A program made the translations under genes and the position numbers. Below are positions 48,775-57,051 of a stretch of DNA of 64,000 nucleotides, piece by piece. The notes beneath the pieces were generated by a model, which did no database searches, had not been told where the DNA came from, and worked only from the letters and a program-made list of their open reading frames with translations. The stretch covers positions 31,074 through 95,073 of the forward strand of contig JAKLKU010000022.1 of the NCBI GenBank assembly GCA_023150475.1, written 5' to 3'. How positions within the stretch are numbered: the first letter of the stretch is position 1; every line of letters begins with the position of its first letter. This stretch comes from Planctomycetota bacterium. Lineage in GTDB: Bacteria; Planctomycetota; UBA1135; GCA-002686595.

Positions 48775-51345
48775 ATGTTCACGATGCCTCGCGGATCGTG
48801 CTTCTTGATCAGTGCATCATTGGCGGCGTGGCTCGCGAACGTCGCGCCCGCCCAGTCGAGCGACGTCGTGATTCGGCAGTCGGCCGGCGGCAACGTCCTG
48901 TCGTTCGACGGCGTCGAGGGCTTCCACACGACGGTCAACGCCGTGACGAACACGAAGAGCTTCGAAGTCGGCAGCGTGCGCGTCGCCGTGTGGCGCGAGC
49001 GCGTCGGCTCGAACGACGTCGGTTACTACGCGATTCGCGGCGCCGACGGCGCGACGCACGTCGTGCAGGCCGACTACACGATCCTCGCGCGCCGGGCCCA
49101 GTTCGACCCGGCCGTCGCGACGCCGAACTTCACGGGCTCGGACATCGCGTGGGACGGCGAGACGTTCATCGTCCAGTTCGAGACCCAGCCGCTCTTCGAG
49201 TACCAAGCGGCGCTGCGTGCCGCCGGCGCGCAGGTCTACAACTACTTCTCGAACCACGCGCACCTCGTGCGCATGACGCCGGACGTCAAGGCCGCAGTCG
49301 AGAAGCTGCCGTTCGTGCGCTGGGTCGGTCCGTTCCACGGCGAGTACAAGCTCGACGACGTTTCGCTCGCCGAGCTGAATCACGGCACGCTCGAGACCAA
49401 GCGTTGGTACGTGCAAGTGTTCGAGCGCGGCATGGTGCAGAAGCCTCTCGTCGCGGCGAAGATCCGCGCGCTCGGCGGCAGCATCGACGCGATCGACGAG
49501 AACGGCTTCCTGCTCCAGGCGACGCTGTCGCCCGGTCAGCTCGAGCGCGTGCTCGGCTTCGACGAAGTCTCCGCGGTCGACCCGTGGAGCATGGCCGAGC
49601 CCGACATGAACAACGTGCGCATCACGAGCGGTGCGAACGCGCTCGAAACGATCACCGGCTACAGCGGCGAAGGCGTGCGCGGTGAGGTGCTCGACGGCGG
49701 CGTGCGTTCGACGCACACCGACTTCAACCACAACGGCGGCATCACGCTGCACGGTGCGCCCAACACCGACGTCTTCCACGGGACCTCGACGACCGGCATC
49801 GTCTTCGGGCGTGGCGCGTCCAACGCGCTCGCTCGCGGCATGTTGCCCGACGGCGAAACCGTGTCGGGCTCGTACCACAACTTGATCAACTTCGGCGGAC
49901 CGACGAGCCGCTACACGCACACCGCTGAGCTCGTGAACCCGCTGCTCGGTTTCCGCTGCGTGTTCCAGTCGAACAGCTTCGGCAGCTCGTTGACCTCGAG
50001 CTACACGTCGATCTCCGCGGAGATGGACGACCTCATCTTCCTGAACGACATCGTGATCCTGAACTCGCAGTCGAACGCGGGCTCGACGTCGTCGCGGCCG
50101 GAAGCGTGGGCGAAGAACGTCGTTTCGATCGGCGGCGTCAACCACAACGACAACACGAACCCCGCGGACGACTTCTGGGGCGGCGCGAGCATCGGGCCCG
50201 CGCAGGACGGACGGATCAAGCCCGACCTGTGCCACTACTACGATTCGGTCTTCACGTCGGACGCGGGCTGCGATACGTGCACGACGACCGGTTTCGGCGG
50301 CACGAGCGCCGCGACGCCGATCACGGCCGGCCACTTCGGTCTCTTCTTCCAGATGTGGCACAACGGCGTGTTCGGCAACTCGCACCCGGGCGCGACGGTG
50401 TTCGACAACCGGCCGCACTTCACGTTGGCGAAGGCGGCGATGATCAACACGGCGACGCAGTACGCGTTCTCCGGCACCGGCCACAACTTGACCCGCACGC
50501 ACCAAGGTTGGGGCCGCGTCGACGTGTCGACGCTCTTCAACCGCGCGCCGAAGACCTTCTGGGTCAACGAATCGCACGTGCTCGACAACCTCGAGACCGC
50601 GACCTTCCAGGTCAACGTGGCCGCCGGTGAGCCCGATCTGCGGGTCACGATGGTCTACAACGATCCCCCGGGTGCGCCGTCGTCCGCGCAGCACCGCATC
50701 AACGACCTGTCGCTCAAGGTCACGGCGCCGAACGGCACGACGTTCTACTGGGGCAACAACGGCTTGCTCACGGGCACCGTGTCGACGAGCGGCGGCAGCT
50801 CGAACGTGAAGGACACGGTCGAGAACGTCTTCGTGCTCTCGCCCGCCGCCGGAACGTGGACGATCGAAGTGGTCGGTTCGGACATCAACACCGACTGCGT
50901 CGGCGCCGAACCCGGCAACAACGCCGACTTCTCGCTCTGGGTCACCGGCGCGACGCAAGTCTGCCCGACGCCGGTTTCGTACTGCGTCGCGAAGCTGACG
51001 TCGATCGGCACGTTGCCGACGATCTCGTCGAGCGGCGCGCCGTCGTACTCGCAGAACAACTTCTCGCTGACCTTGTCCAACGGCACGTTGAACAAGTCGG
51101 CGCTGGTGTTCTGGGGCAGCGTGCAGCAGAGCTCGCCGTTCCACGGCGGCACGCTCTGCGTCAAGCCGCCGCTCGTTCGTGGCTCGGTCGTCACCACGAG
51201 CGCGACCGGCGCGGCGAGCTATCCGTTCCAGATCGACGCCGCGGACGCGGGCACCACGCTGAACTTCCAGTGGTGGATGCGCGACCCGACCGATCCGTTC
51301 ACCGACGGTTTGTCGAACGCACTCGCCGTCACGTTCTGCAACTGA
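48775..51345 (+). CDS. Secreted subtilisin-like S8 protease with C-terminal module, tandem copy 1
   Basis: An 856-residue exported protease. The ATG at 48775 follows GAGGAG by seven bases; the signal is FTMPRGSCFLISASLAAWLANVAPA. A ~280-residue propeptide-like region precedes the S8 domain: GEVLDGGVRSTHTDF (D307), HGTSTTGIVFG (H335) and FGGTSAATPITAGHFGLF (S511). A P/CUB-like beta domain follows (DLRVTMVYNDPPG ... INDLSLKVTAPNG ... TWTIEVVGSDINTD). The last ~120 residues are the short-form shared module (SYCVAKLTSIGTLPTISSSGAPS, PFHGGTLCVKPPLVRGSV, WWMRDPTDPF, LAVTFCN). It probably degrades protein outside the cell or matures surface proteins. A paralogue lies 304 bp downstream. Confidence 0.92.
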   Translation: MFTMPRGSCFLISASLAAWLANVAPAQSSDVVIRQSAGGNVLSFDGVEGFHTTVNAVTNTKSFEVGSVRVAVWRERVGSNDVGYYAIRGADGATHVVQADYTILARRAQFDPAVATPNFTGSDIAWDGETFIVQFETQPLFEYQAALRAAGAQVYNYFSNHAHLVRMTPDVKAAVEKLPFVRWVGPFHGEYKLDDVSLAELNHGTLETKRWYVQVFERGMVQKPLVAAKIRALGGSIDAIDENGFLLQATLSPGQLERVLGFDEVSAVDPWSMAEPDMNNVRITSGANALETITGYSGEGVRGEVLDGGVRSTHTDFNHNGGITLHGAPNTDVFHGTSTTGIVFGRGASNALARGMLPDGETVSGSYHNLINFGGPTSRYTHTAELVNPLLGFRCVFQSNSFGSSLTSSYTSISAEMDDLIFLNDIVILNSQSNAGSTSSRPEAWAKNVVSIGGVNHNDNTNPADDFWGGASIGPAQDGRIKPDLCHYYDSVFTSDAGCDTCTTTGFGGTSAATPITAGHFGLFFQMWHNGVFGNSHPGATVFDNRPHFTLAKAAMINTATQYAFSGTGHNLTRTHQGWGRVDVSTLFNRAPKTFWVNESHVLDNLETATFQVNVAAGEPDLRVTMVYNDPPGAPSSAQHRINDLSLKVTAPNGTTFYWGNNGLLTGTVSTSGGSSNVKDTVENVFVLSPAAGTWTIEVVGSDINTDCVGAEPGNNADFSLWVTGATQVCPTPVSYCVAKLTSIGTLPTISSSGAPSYSQNNFSLTLSNGTLNKSALVFWGSVQQSSPFHGGTLCVKPPLVRGSVVTTSATGAASYPFQIDAADAGTTLNFQWWMRDPTDPFTDGLSNALAVTFCN

Positions 51346-51366
51346 TCCCTCGGGCGATCGAATCGC

Positions 51367-51402
51367 GCCGCGCCCGCCGAGCCCGTGCTCGGCGGGCGCG
51401 GC
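51367..51402 (+). terminator. Perfect 15-bp hairpin after first subtilisin gene
   Basis: GCCGCGCCCGCCGAG and its exact reverse complement around a CCCGTG loop, 21 bases after the stop codon. It is followed by CGTTTCG, not a real T-run. Confidence 0.7.
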
Positions 51403-51581
51403 CGTTTCGTGCCGGCGACGCCAAGCGCCAGTGCTCGCCGTCCGCGCGCCGCGCCGGTCGCGACGCTGCGCCGCGCGACGCCCGCGAACCGACGACCGCG
51501 ACGGTCGACACCGGCGCGCTCTTCACCGCGTCATGCCTCGCGCCGCGTACGCGCCGACCTAGCGGCCCAGCCCCGGCCCGA

Positions 51582-51587
51582 TAGAGT
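51582..51587 (+). promoter_or_regulatory. Candidate -10 element (TAGAGT), second subtilisin gene
   Basis: Same hexamer and same 68-base distance to the ATG as in the first subtilisin gene. The ribosome-site region (ACAGCATTCGAGGAGTCA at 51627) is identical in both. Confidence 0.45.
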
Positions 51588-51649
51588 GGAACATCCTGCG
51601 GCCGCCGCTTCGGCAGCCGCTCCACAACAGCATTCGAGGAGTCAGGCTG

Positions 51650-54217
51650 ATGTTCACGATGCCTCGCGGATCGTGCTTCTTGGTCAGTGCAACCTTGGCC
51701 GCGTGGCTGGCGAACGTCGCCCCCGCGCAATCGAGCGCAGTGGTCGTGCGCACGACGAGCGCGGGAGCCGAGCTCTCGTTCGACGGCGTGCAGGGCTTCC
51801 ACACGACGGCGAACGCCGTCACGAGCTCGAAGAGCTTCGAGGTCGGTGCCGTGCGTGTCGCCGTGTGGACCGAGCGGATCGGCTCGAGCGACGTCGGTTA
51901 CTACGCGATTCGGCTCGCCGACGGTTCGACGCACGTGAAGCAGTCCGACTACACGGTCGCGCTGCGGCGTGCGCAATTCGACCCGGCCGTGGCCGCGCCC
52001 GACTTCTCGGGCTCCGCGATCGGCTGGGAAGGCGAGACGTACGTCGTGCAGTTCGAGACGCAGCCGCTCTACGAGTACCAAGAGGCCCTGCGCGCCGCCG
52101 GAGCGATCGTCTACGACTACTTCCCGAACCACTGTCACCTCGTGCGGATGTCCGCCGAAGTGAAAGCGGCGGTCGAGCAGTTGCCGTTCGTGCGTTGGGT
52201 GGGTCCGTTCCACGGTGAGTACAAACTCGATGCGGTGTCGTTCGCGGCGCTCGAAAGCGGCGCGCTCGGCGAGCAGCGCTACTACGTGCAGGTCTTCGAA
52301 CGTGGCTTGGCGCAGAAGGTGCTCGCCGCGGAGAAGGTGCGCGCGATCGGCGGACGCATCGACGTGCTCGACGAGCATGGTTTCCTGTTCCAAGCGACGC
52401 TGTCGCCGGCGCAACTGCGCAAGGTCCTCGGCTTCGACGAAGTCGCCGCGATCGATCCGTGGGGCATGGCCGAGCCCGACATGAACAACGCGCGCATCGT
52501 CAGCGGCGCGAACGCGCTCGAGACGCTCGCCGGCTTCACCGGCACCGGCGTGCGCGGCGAAGTGATGGACGGCGGCGTGCTCGCGACGCACGTCGACCTG
52601 CAACACGACGGCGGTATCACGTTCCACGGCGCGACCGGCACCGATTGGCACGGCACGGCGACGACCGGCATCGTGTTCGGCGACGGCACGAGCAACGCGC
52701 AAGCCCGCGGTGTGCTGCCGGACGGCAGCATCGTGTCGGCGCGGTACACGAACCTACTGAACTTCGGCGGCACGACCAACCGTTACGTGCACACCGCGGA
52801 ACTCGTCAATCCGCTCTTGCCGTACCGCTGCGTGTTCCAGTCGAACAGTTGGGGTAGCCCGCAGGTCACGAGCTACACCACGCAGTCGTTCGAGATGGAC
52901 GACATGATCCTGATCAACGACATCCTGATCCTGAACTCGCAGTCGAACACGAACTCGACGCTGTCGCGTCCGGAAGCGTGGGCGAAGAACGTCGTTTCGA
53001 TCGGTGGCATCAACCACAGCGACAACCTGAACAAGGGCGACGACTTCTGGAACGGCGCGAGCATCGGCCCCGCGGAAGACGGCCGCCTCAAGCCCGATCT
53101 CTCGCACTTCTACGACGCGATCTTCACGTCGGACTCCGGTTGCAGCACCTGCGTGCAGACGGGTTTCGGCGGCACGAGTGGTGCGACGCCGATCACGGCC
53201 GGTCACTTCGGCCTGTTCTTCGAGATGTGGCACAACGGGTTCTTCGGCAACCCGCACCCGGGCGCGACGGTGTTCGACAACCGTCCGCACTTCACCTTGG
53301 CCAAGGCCGCGATGATCAACACCGCGACCCAGTACACGTTCTCTGGAACGAACCACAACCTGACGCGCACGCACCAAGGTTGGGGCGTCGTCAACGTCCA
53401 AGCGCTGCACGATCGTGCTCCGAAGACGTTCTGGGTGAACCAGACCGAAGTGCTCGACAACCTCGAGACGGCGACCTACCCGCTCGACGTCGGCGCGGGT
53501 GAGCCCGACCTGCGTGTCACGCTGGTCTATCGTGACGCGCCGGGCACGGTGTCGGCCGCGCAGCACCGCAAGAACGACCTGTCGCTCAAAGTGACGGCGC
53601 CCGACGGCGTGACGTTCTACTGGGGCAACAACGGACTCGCGGCGGGCAACTACTCGACGACCGGCGGCGTGGCGAACACCAAGGACACGGTCGAGAACGT
53701 GCTCGTGCGCCTGCCCGTCGCCGGCACCTGGACCATCCAAGTCATCGGCTCCGACGTCAACACCGACATGGTGTCGTCCGAGCCCGGCAACAACGCGGAC
53801 TTCGCGCTCTGGGTGACCGGCGCGACGAAGCCGTGCCCGGCGCCGACCGCGTACTGCACTCCGAAGCTGACCTCGATCGGCACGCTGCCGACGATCGCGT
53901 CGGTGGGCAGTCCGTCGTTCTCGCAGAACAACTTCTCGCTGACCTTGGCCAACGGCACGTTGAACAAGGCGGCGATCGTGTTCTGGGGCACCGGCCAACA
54001 ATCTGCGTCGTTCCACGGCGGCACGTTGTGCGTCACGGCGCCGTTCAAGCGCAGCACGGTGCTCGGCACCGACGGCGTCGGTGCGGCGAGTTACCAGTAC
54101 GTGATCGATGCGCTCGACGTCGGGCAGACGCTGAACTTCCAATGGTGGATGCGCGATCCGGCCGATCCGTTCACCGACGGCCTCTCGGACGCGCTCTCCG
54201 TGAACTTCTGCAACTGA
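51650..54217 (+). CDS. Secreted subtilisin-like S8 protease with C-terminal module, tandem copy 2
   Basis: An 855-residue paralogue of the gene at 48775, similar throughout. Signal: FTMPRGSCFLVSATLAAWLANVAPA. The triad is intact: GEVMDGGVLATHVDL (D307), HGTATTGIVFG (H334) and FGGTSGATPITAGHFGLF (S510). The P-like domain (DLRVTLVYRDAPG) and short-form module (AYCTPKLTSIGTLPTIASVGSPS, SFHGGTLCVTAPFKRSTV, WWMRDPADPF, LSVNFCN) are kept. Each copy has its own TAGAGT box, ribosome site and hairpin, so they are two transcription units. They may have split substrate range, for example through the divergent propeptides. Confidence 0.92.
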   Translation: MFTMPRGSCFLVSATLAAWLANVAPAQSSAVVVRTTSAGAELSFDGVQGFHTTANAVTSSKSFEVGAVRVAVWTERIGSSDVGYYAIRLADGSTHVKQSDYTVALRRAQFDPAVAAPDFSGSAIGWEGETYVVQFETQPLYEYQEALRAAGAIVYDYFPNHCHLVRMSAEVKAAVEQLPFVRWVGPFHGEYKLDAVSFAALESGALGEQRYYVQVFERGLAQKVLAAEKVRAIGGRIDVLDEHGFLFQATLSPAQLRKVLGFDEVAAIDPWGMAEPDMNNARIVSGANALETLAGFTGTGVRGEVMDGGVLATHVDLQHDGGITFHGATGTDWHGTATTGIVFGDGTSNAQARGVLPDGSIVSARYTNLLNFGGTTNRYVHTAELVNPLLPYRCVFQSNSWGSPQVTSYTTQSFEMDDMILINDILILNSQSNTNSTLSRPEAWAKNVVSIGGINHSDNLNKGDDFWNGASIGPAEDGRLKPDLSHFYDAIFTSDSGCSTCVQTGFGGTSGATPITAGHFGLFFEMWHNGFFGNPHPGATVFDNRPHFTLAKAAMINTATQYTFSGTNHNLTRTHQGWGVVNVQALHDRAPKTFWVNQTEVLDNLETATYPLDVGAGEPDLRVTLVYRDAPGTVSAAQHRKNDLSLKVTAPDGVTFYWGNNGLAAGNYSTTGGVANTKDTVENVLVRLPVAGTWTIQVIGSDVNTDMVSSEPGNNADFALWVTGATKPCPAPTAYCTPKLTSIGTLPTIASVGSPSFSQNNFSLTLANGTLNKAAIVFWGTGQQSASFHGGTLCVTAPFKRSTVLGTDGVGAASYQYVIDALDVGQTLNFQWWMRDPADPFTDGLSDALSVNFCN

Positions 54218-54241
54218 GCGCAGCGTAGAGAGCAACTTCTT

Positions 54242-54277
54242 CGCGAGCCCGTCGAGCCAGCGCTCGACGGGCTCGCG
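54242..54277 (+). terminator. Perfect 15-bp hairpin after second subtilisin gene
   Basis: CGCGAGCCCGTCGAG and its exact reverse complement around a CCAGCG loop, 24 bases after the stop codon. The geometry equals that of the hairpin at 51367, though the sequence is different. The remaining 280 bp up to the next gene hold nothing I recognise apart from its ribosome site. Confidence 0.7.
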
Positions 54278-54559
54278 CGCTTGTAAGAACGACCAAGCGC
54301 GCCGCGCACTTCGACACGATGCGCGCGCAGCGGGCTCGAGCTGCGTACGCCGCGCACTACGCATCTCGACGCACGTAGCTTCGTCGATGGGGGTGGCGGT
54401 GCCACTCGAACGGCGAACGCGCCGGTGGCGGCTCGACACTTGCCTCCGTGGGGCTCGCCGCGGCGTGGAAGTTCGTGTCGTGGCGTGCGCGCTCTCCACC
54501 GACTCCGGAGCGCGCCGGCGGAGCGGGAGAGTTTTCGCGCTGCGCCCGTCAGGAGCTCG

Positions 54560-55600
54560 ATGACTCCGAACATGCTGCGCTCCTTCGTTTCTCGCGTTTC
54601 GTTCGTCGCGTCCGCGCTCGTCGCGATCTCCCTGTGCACGCCGAACGCCGACGCACAGACCATCAAGCTCGACGACGGTACGCCGGGCTTCGCGCTGTCG
54701 TACGCGTTCCCCGAGGACTACTGCTGGTTCAACGTGCTCAACGCCGGCGGCACGCAGACGATCACGTCCGTCGAAGCGATCATCGGCGACGTTCCCGACG
54801 GCTGGCCGATCCACATCTGCATCTGGCGCGATCTCGGTCAGATGGGCGATCCCGGACAAGGGCTCTTGCTCACCAAGGTCGACACGGTCGTCAAGAACTC
54901 CGGGAAGCAGCTCCTGACGCAGTACGCAGTGCCGCCGACCACGGTGACCGGGCTCTTCTTCGTCGGCGTGTATCTGACGACCGACGGCACGTTCTCGATG
55001 TCGACCATGGATCCGCACACGAACCTGCCCGGACGGTCGTGGTTCACGTGGGCGTACGGACCGGGCACGTTCGATCCGTCGTTCACGGGCACGTGGTCGT
55101 GGTGGGCGCCGCAGACCGTCGGCTTCAAGGGCGTCTGGATGTTGCGCGCGAACGGCAGCAACGGACCGACGCCGGACGTGCGTTGCGTCGCCAAGGCGAA
55201 CTCGCTCGGTTGCACGCCCGTGTTGACGTGGACGGGCACGCCGAGCGCGAGCGCGCCGAACGGTTTCACGGTCGGGGCGGCCAACGTGCTCAACAAGAAG
55301 ACCGGCCTCTTCCTCTACAGCTTGACCGGCTTGCAGCAGACGCCGTTCGCAGGTGGCTACCTCTGCGTGCGTCCGCCGTTCAAGCGCACCACGCTCGTGA
55401 ACTCCGGCGGCAGCCCGACCGGCGTCGACTGCACCGGCAACCTCTCGATCGACTTCAACGCGTACATCGCGAGCGGCGCCGATCCCGCGTTGGTCGCCGG
55501 CGTCACGGTCGACGGGCAGTTCTGGTCGCGCGACTCCGGCTTCACGCCGCCGAACAACGTCGGCTTGAGCCAAGCGGTGCACTTCGGTCTCACCCCTTGA
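54560..55600 (+). CDS. Secreted orphan protein with C-terminal module
   Basis: A 346-residue exported protein; the ATG at 54560 follows AGGAG and begins the signal (LRSFVSRVSFVASALVAISLCTPNADA). The ~175-residue N-terminal domain (TIKLDDGTPGFALSYAFPEDYCWFNVL ... VPDGWPIHICIWRDLGQMGDPGQGLLL ... GTWSWWAPQTVGFKGVWMLRANG) looks like a beta-sandwich with no family name I can give. The final ~130 residues are the long-form module (RCVAKANSLGCTPVLTWTGTPS, PFAGGYLCVRPPFKRTT, DCTGNLSIDFNAYI, FWSRDSG, HFGLTP). It follows the two subtilisins in the same direction but is probably a separate unit. Role unknown. Confidence 0.75.
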   Translation: MTPNMLRSFVSRVSFVASALVAISLCTPNADAQTIKLDDGTPGFALSYAFPEDYCWFNVLNAGGTQTITSVEAIIGDVPDGWPIHICIWRDLGQMGDPGQGLLLTKVDTVVKNSGKQLLTQYAVPPTTVTGLFFVGVYLTTDGTFSMSTMDPHTNLPGRSWFTWAYGPGTFDPSFTGTWSWWAPQTVGFKGVWMLRANGSNGPTPDVRCVAKANSLGCTPVLTWTGTPSASAPNGFTVGAANVLNKKTGLFLYSLTGLQQTPFAGGYLCVRPPFKRTTLVNSGGSPTGVDCTGNLSIDFNAYIASGADPALVAGVTVDGQFWSRDSGFTPPNNVGLSQAVHFGLTP

Positions 55601-55631
55601 TCGAAACGTCCGCAGGGGACGTTCGATTCAC

Positions 55632-55666
55632 GCGCGGCGCACGGAGCTCGGCTTCGTGCGCCGCGC
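55632..55666. terminator. Hairpin between convergent genes
   Basis: GCGCGGCGCACG and CGTGCGCCGCGC form a perfect 12-bp stem with an 11-base loop, between the orphan gene (+) and the DUF1579-like gene (-). Confidence 0.55.
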
Positions 55667-55724
55667 ACTCGTTCTCGTCCCAGGCGTCGCAGAACGCACG
55701 AACCGACGCCGCGTCGTTCGCGGA

Positions 55725-56327
55725 TCAGCGCGTGCGTCGGTATTCCGCGCGGACGAGTTGGAGCGGTTCGCCGGCCGAGCCGCGGCCCCAGATCTCGCGC
55801 GTGTAGCGCTCCGCGTCGACGATGCGAAGCACTTCGGTGGTGCGCGCGCGGGCCCCGCTCGCCGGGTCCTTGGTCTCGACTTCGAAGGCGATCGTGCGTG
55901 CGTCGGCATCGAACGCGCCGGTCGCATCGACGTGGCCGAGCGAGAGCGAGTCGAACGAACTCGCCTGGAAACGCTTCGTCGCCGGATCGAAGCCGATCAC
56001 TCGTAGGCTCTCGACTTCGAGCTGCTCGCGTCGACTGGTCGCTTCGCAGCGCAGGAACCGTCCGCCGATCGTCCATTCGTTCCGCGTGACGCCGCGCCAG
56101 TCGCTCGGCGGTTCGCCTGGCAACGTGAAGTGCATGTCGAACTCGAACTCGCCGACCAAGTCGTCGAGCAGCCGATGCTCGCCGCGCGGCCTAGAGAGCT
56201 CGAGCAAGTTGCCGAAACGTTCCGTGCTCTGCGCCGCGGGCGCCGTGCACTGCCAACACACGAACGTCACTGCGGCAAGCGCCGCGACGAGGTTGCTTGC
56301 GCCGTTCAGGCTCGCACCGTTGCGCAT
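55725..56327 (-). CDS. DUF1579-like secreted protein
   Basis: A 200-residue protein; the start at 56327 is set by an AGGAGGAGTT ribosome site and a signal peptide (NLVAALAAVTFVCWQCTAPAAQ, possibly a lipoprotein at Cys). The mature part, HRLLDDLVGEFEFDMHFTLPGEPP, NEWTIGGRFLRCEATS, VIGFDPATKRFQASSFDSLSLG, has the pattern of DUF1579 proteins, which form a lipocalin-like barrel of unknown ligand. It starts 40 bp after the esterase stop and may be the last gene of that minus-strand run. Confidence 0.72.
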   Translation of the reverse strand: MRNGASLNGASNLVAALAAVTFVCWQCTAPAAQSTERFGNLLELSRPRGEHRLLDDLVGEFEFDMHFTLPGEPPSDWRGVTRNEWTIGGRFLRCEATSRREQLEVESLRVIGFDPATKRFQASSFDSLSLGHVDATGAFDADARTIAFEVETKDPASGARARTTEVLRIVDAERYTREIWGRGSAGEPLQLVRAEYRRTR

Positions 56328-56367
56328 CGGAACTCCTCCTCGCGCTCTCTCAGTTGTTGCGGACGAC

Positions 56368-57051
56368 TCAGGCGACCGACGCGAACCGCGCACGCAGCCA
56401 CGCGCCGAGCGCTTCGATCTCTTCGAGGCACACTTGGTGCGCCATCGCGTACTCGTGTCGCTCGAGTGGATAGCCGAGCTCGAGCAGCCGATCCATCGCC
56501 GCGCGTCCACGTTCGATCGGCACCATCGGATCGAGCTGACCGTGCGCTTGGAAGATCGGCAGCTTGCGGTTCGCGGGCGACAGCCGTTGCACGAGCTCGT
56601 CCTCGCAGGCGAGGTACGTCGAGAGCGCGACGATGCCGAGCAGACTCGCTTCGTGACGCAGTCCCGCCTGCAGCGCGATCGCGCCGCCTTGGCTGAAGCC
56701 CGCGAGCACGATGCGTTCGCACGGCACGCCGCGACGATTCTCGCGGGCGATCAAAGCTCGCACGTCCGCGACCGAGCGCTCGACACCGGCCCAGTCGTGC
56801 ATCTTCCGCGGCTCGAATCCGCGGATGTCGTACCAGGCACGCATCACCATGCCGCCGTTGATCGTCACGGGGATCTTCGGCGCGTGCGGGAAGACGAAAC
56901 GCACCGGCACGCGCGGATCGAGAGCGAGCTCCGGCACGATCGGCGGGAAGTCGTGGCCATCGGCGCCGAGTCCGTGCAGCCAGATCACTGCACAACGCGC
57001 GGGCCCCTTCGGTTCGAGTTCGACGCAGGAGAGCAGCTCGTCGGTCTTCAT
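56368..57051 (-). CDS. Carboxylesterase / phospholipase family alpha/beta hydrolase
   Basis: A 227-residue cytoplasmic serine hydrolase of the YpfH / acyl-protein thioesterase family. Markers: AVIWLHGLGADGHDFPPIVPEL (oxyanion loop), ITINGG-like MRAWYDIRGF, the nucleophile elbow IVLAGFSQGGAIALQAG, the Asp segment IFQAHGQLDPMVPIERG and His in HEYAMAHQVCLEEIEAL. It cleaves short acyl esters or thioesters. The ATG at 57051 overlaps the stop of the preceding lipoprotein gene by four bases, so the enzyme is co-translated with two lipoproteins. Confidence 0.88.
   Translation of the reverse strand: MKTDELLSCVELEPKGPARCAVIWLHGLGADGHDFPPIVPELALDPRVPVRFVFPHAPKIPVTINGGMVMRAWYDIRGFEPRKMHDWAGVERSVADVRALIARENRRGVPCERIVLAGFSQGGAIALQAGLRHEASLLGIVALSTYLACEDELVQRLSPANRKLPIFQAHGQLDPMVPIERGRAAMDRLLELGYPLERHEYAMAHQVCLEEIEALGAWLRARFASVA

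Noticed and set aside
48775..54217. One of the two S8 copies being a pseudogene
   Set aside because: Both have complete triads, signal peptides, C-terminal modules and matched upstream signals.
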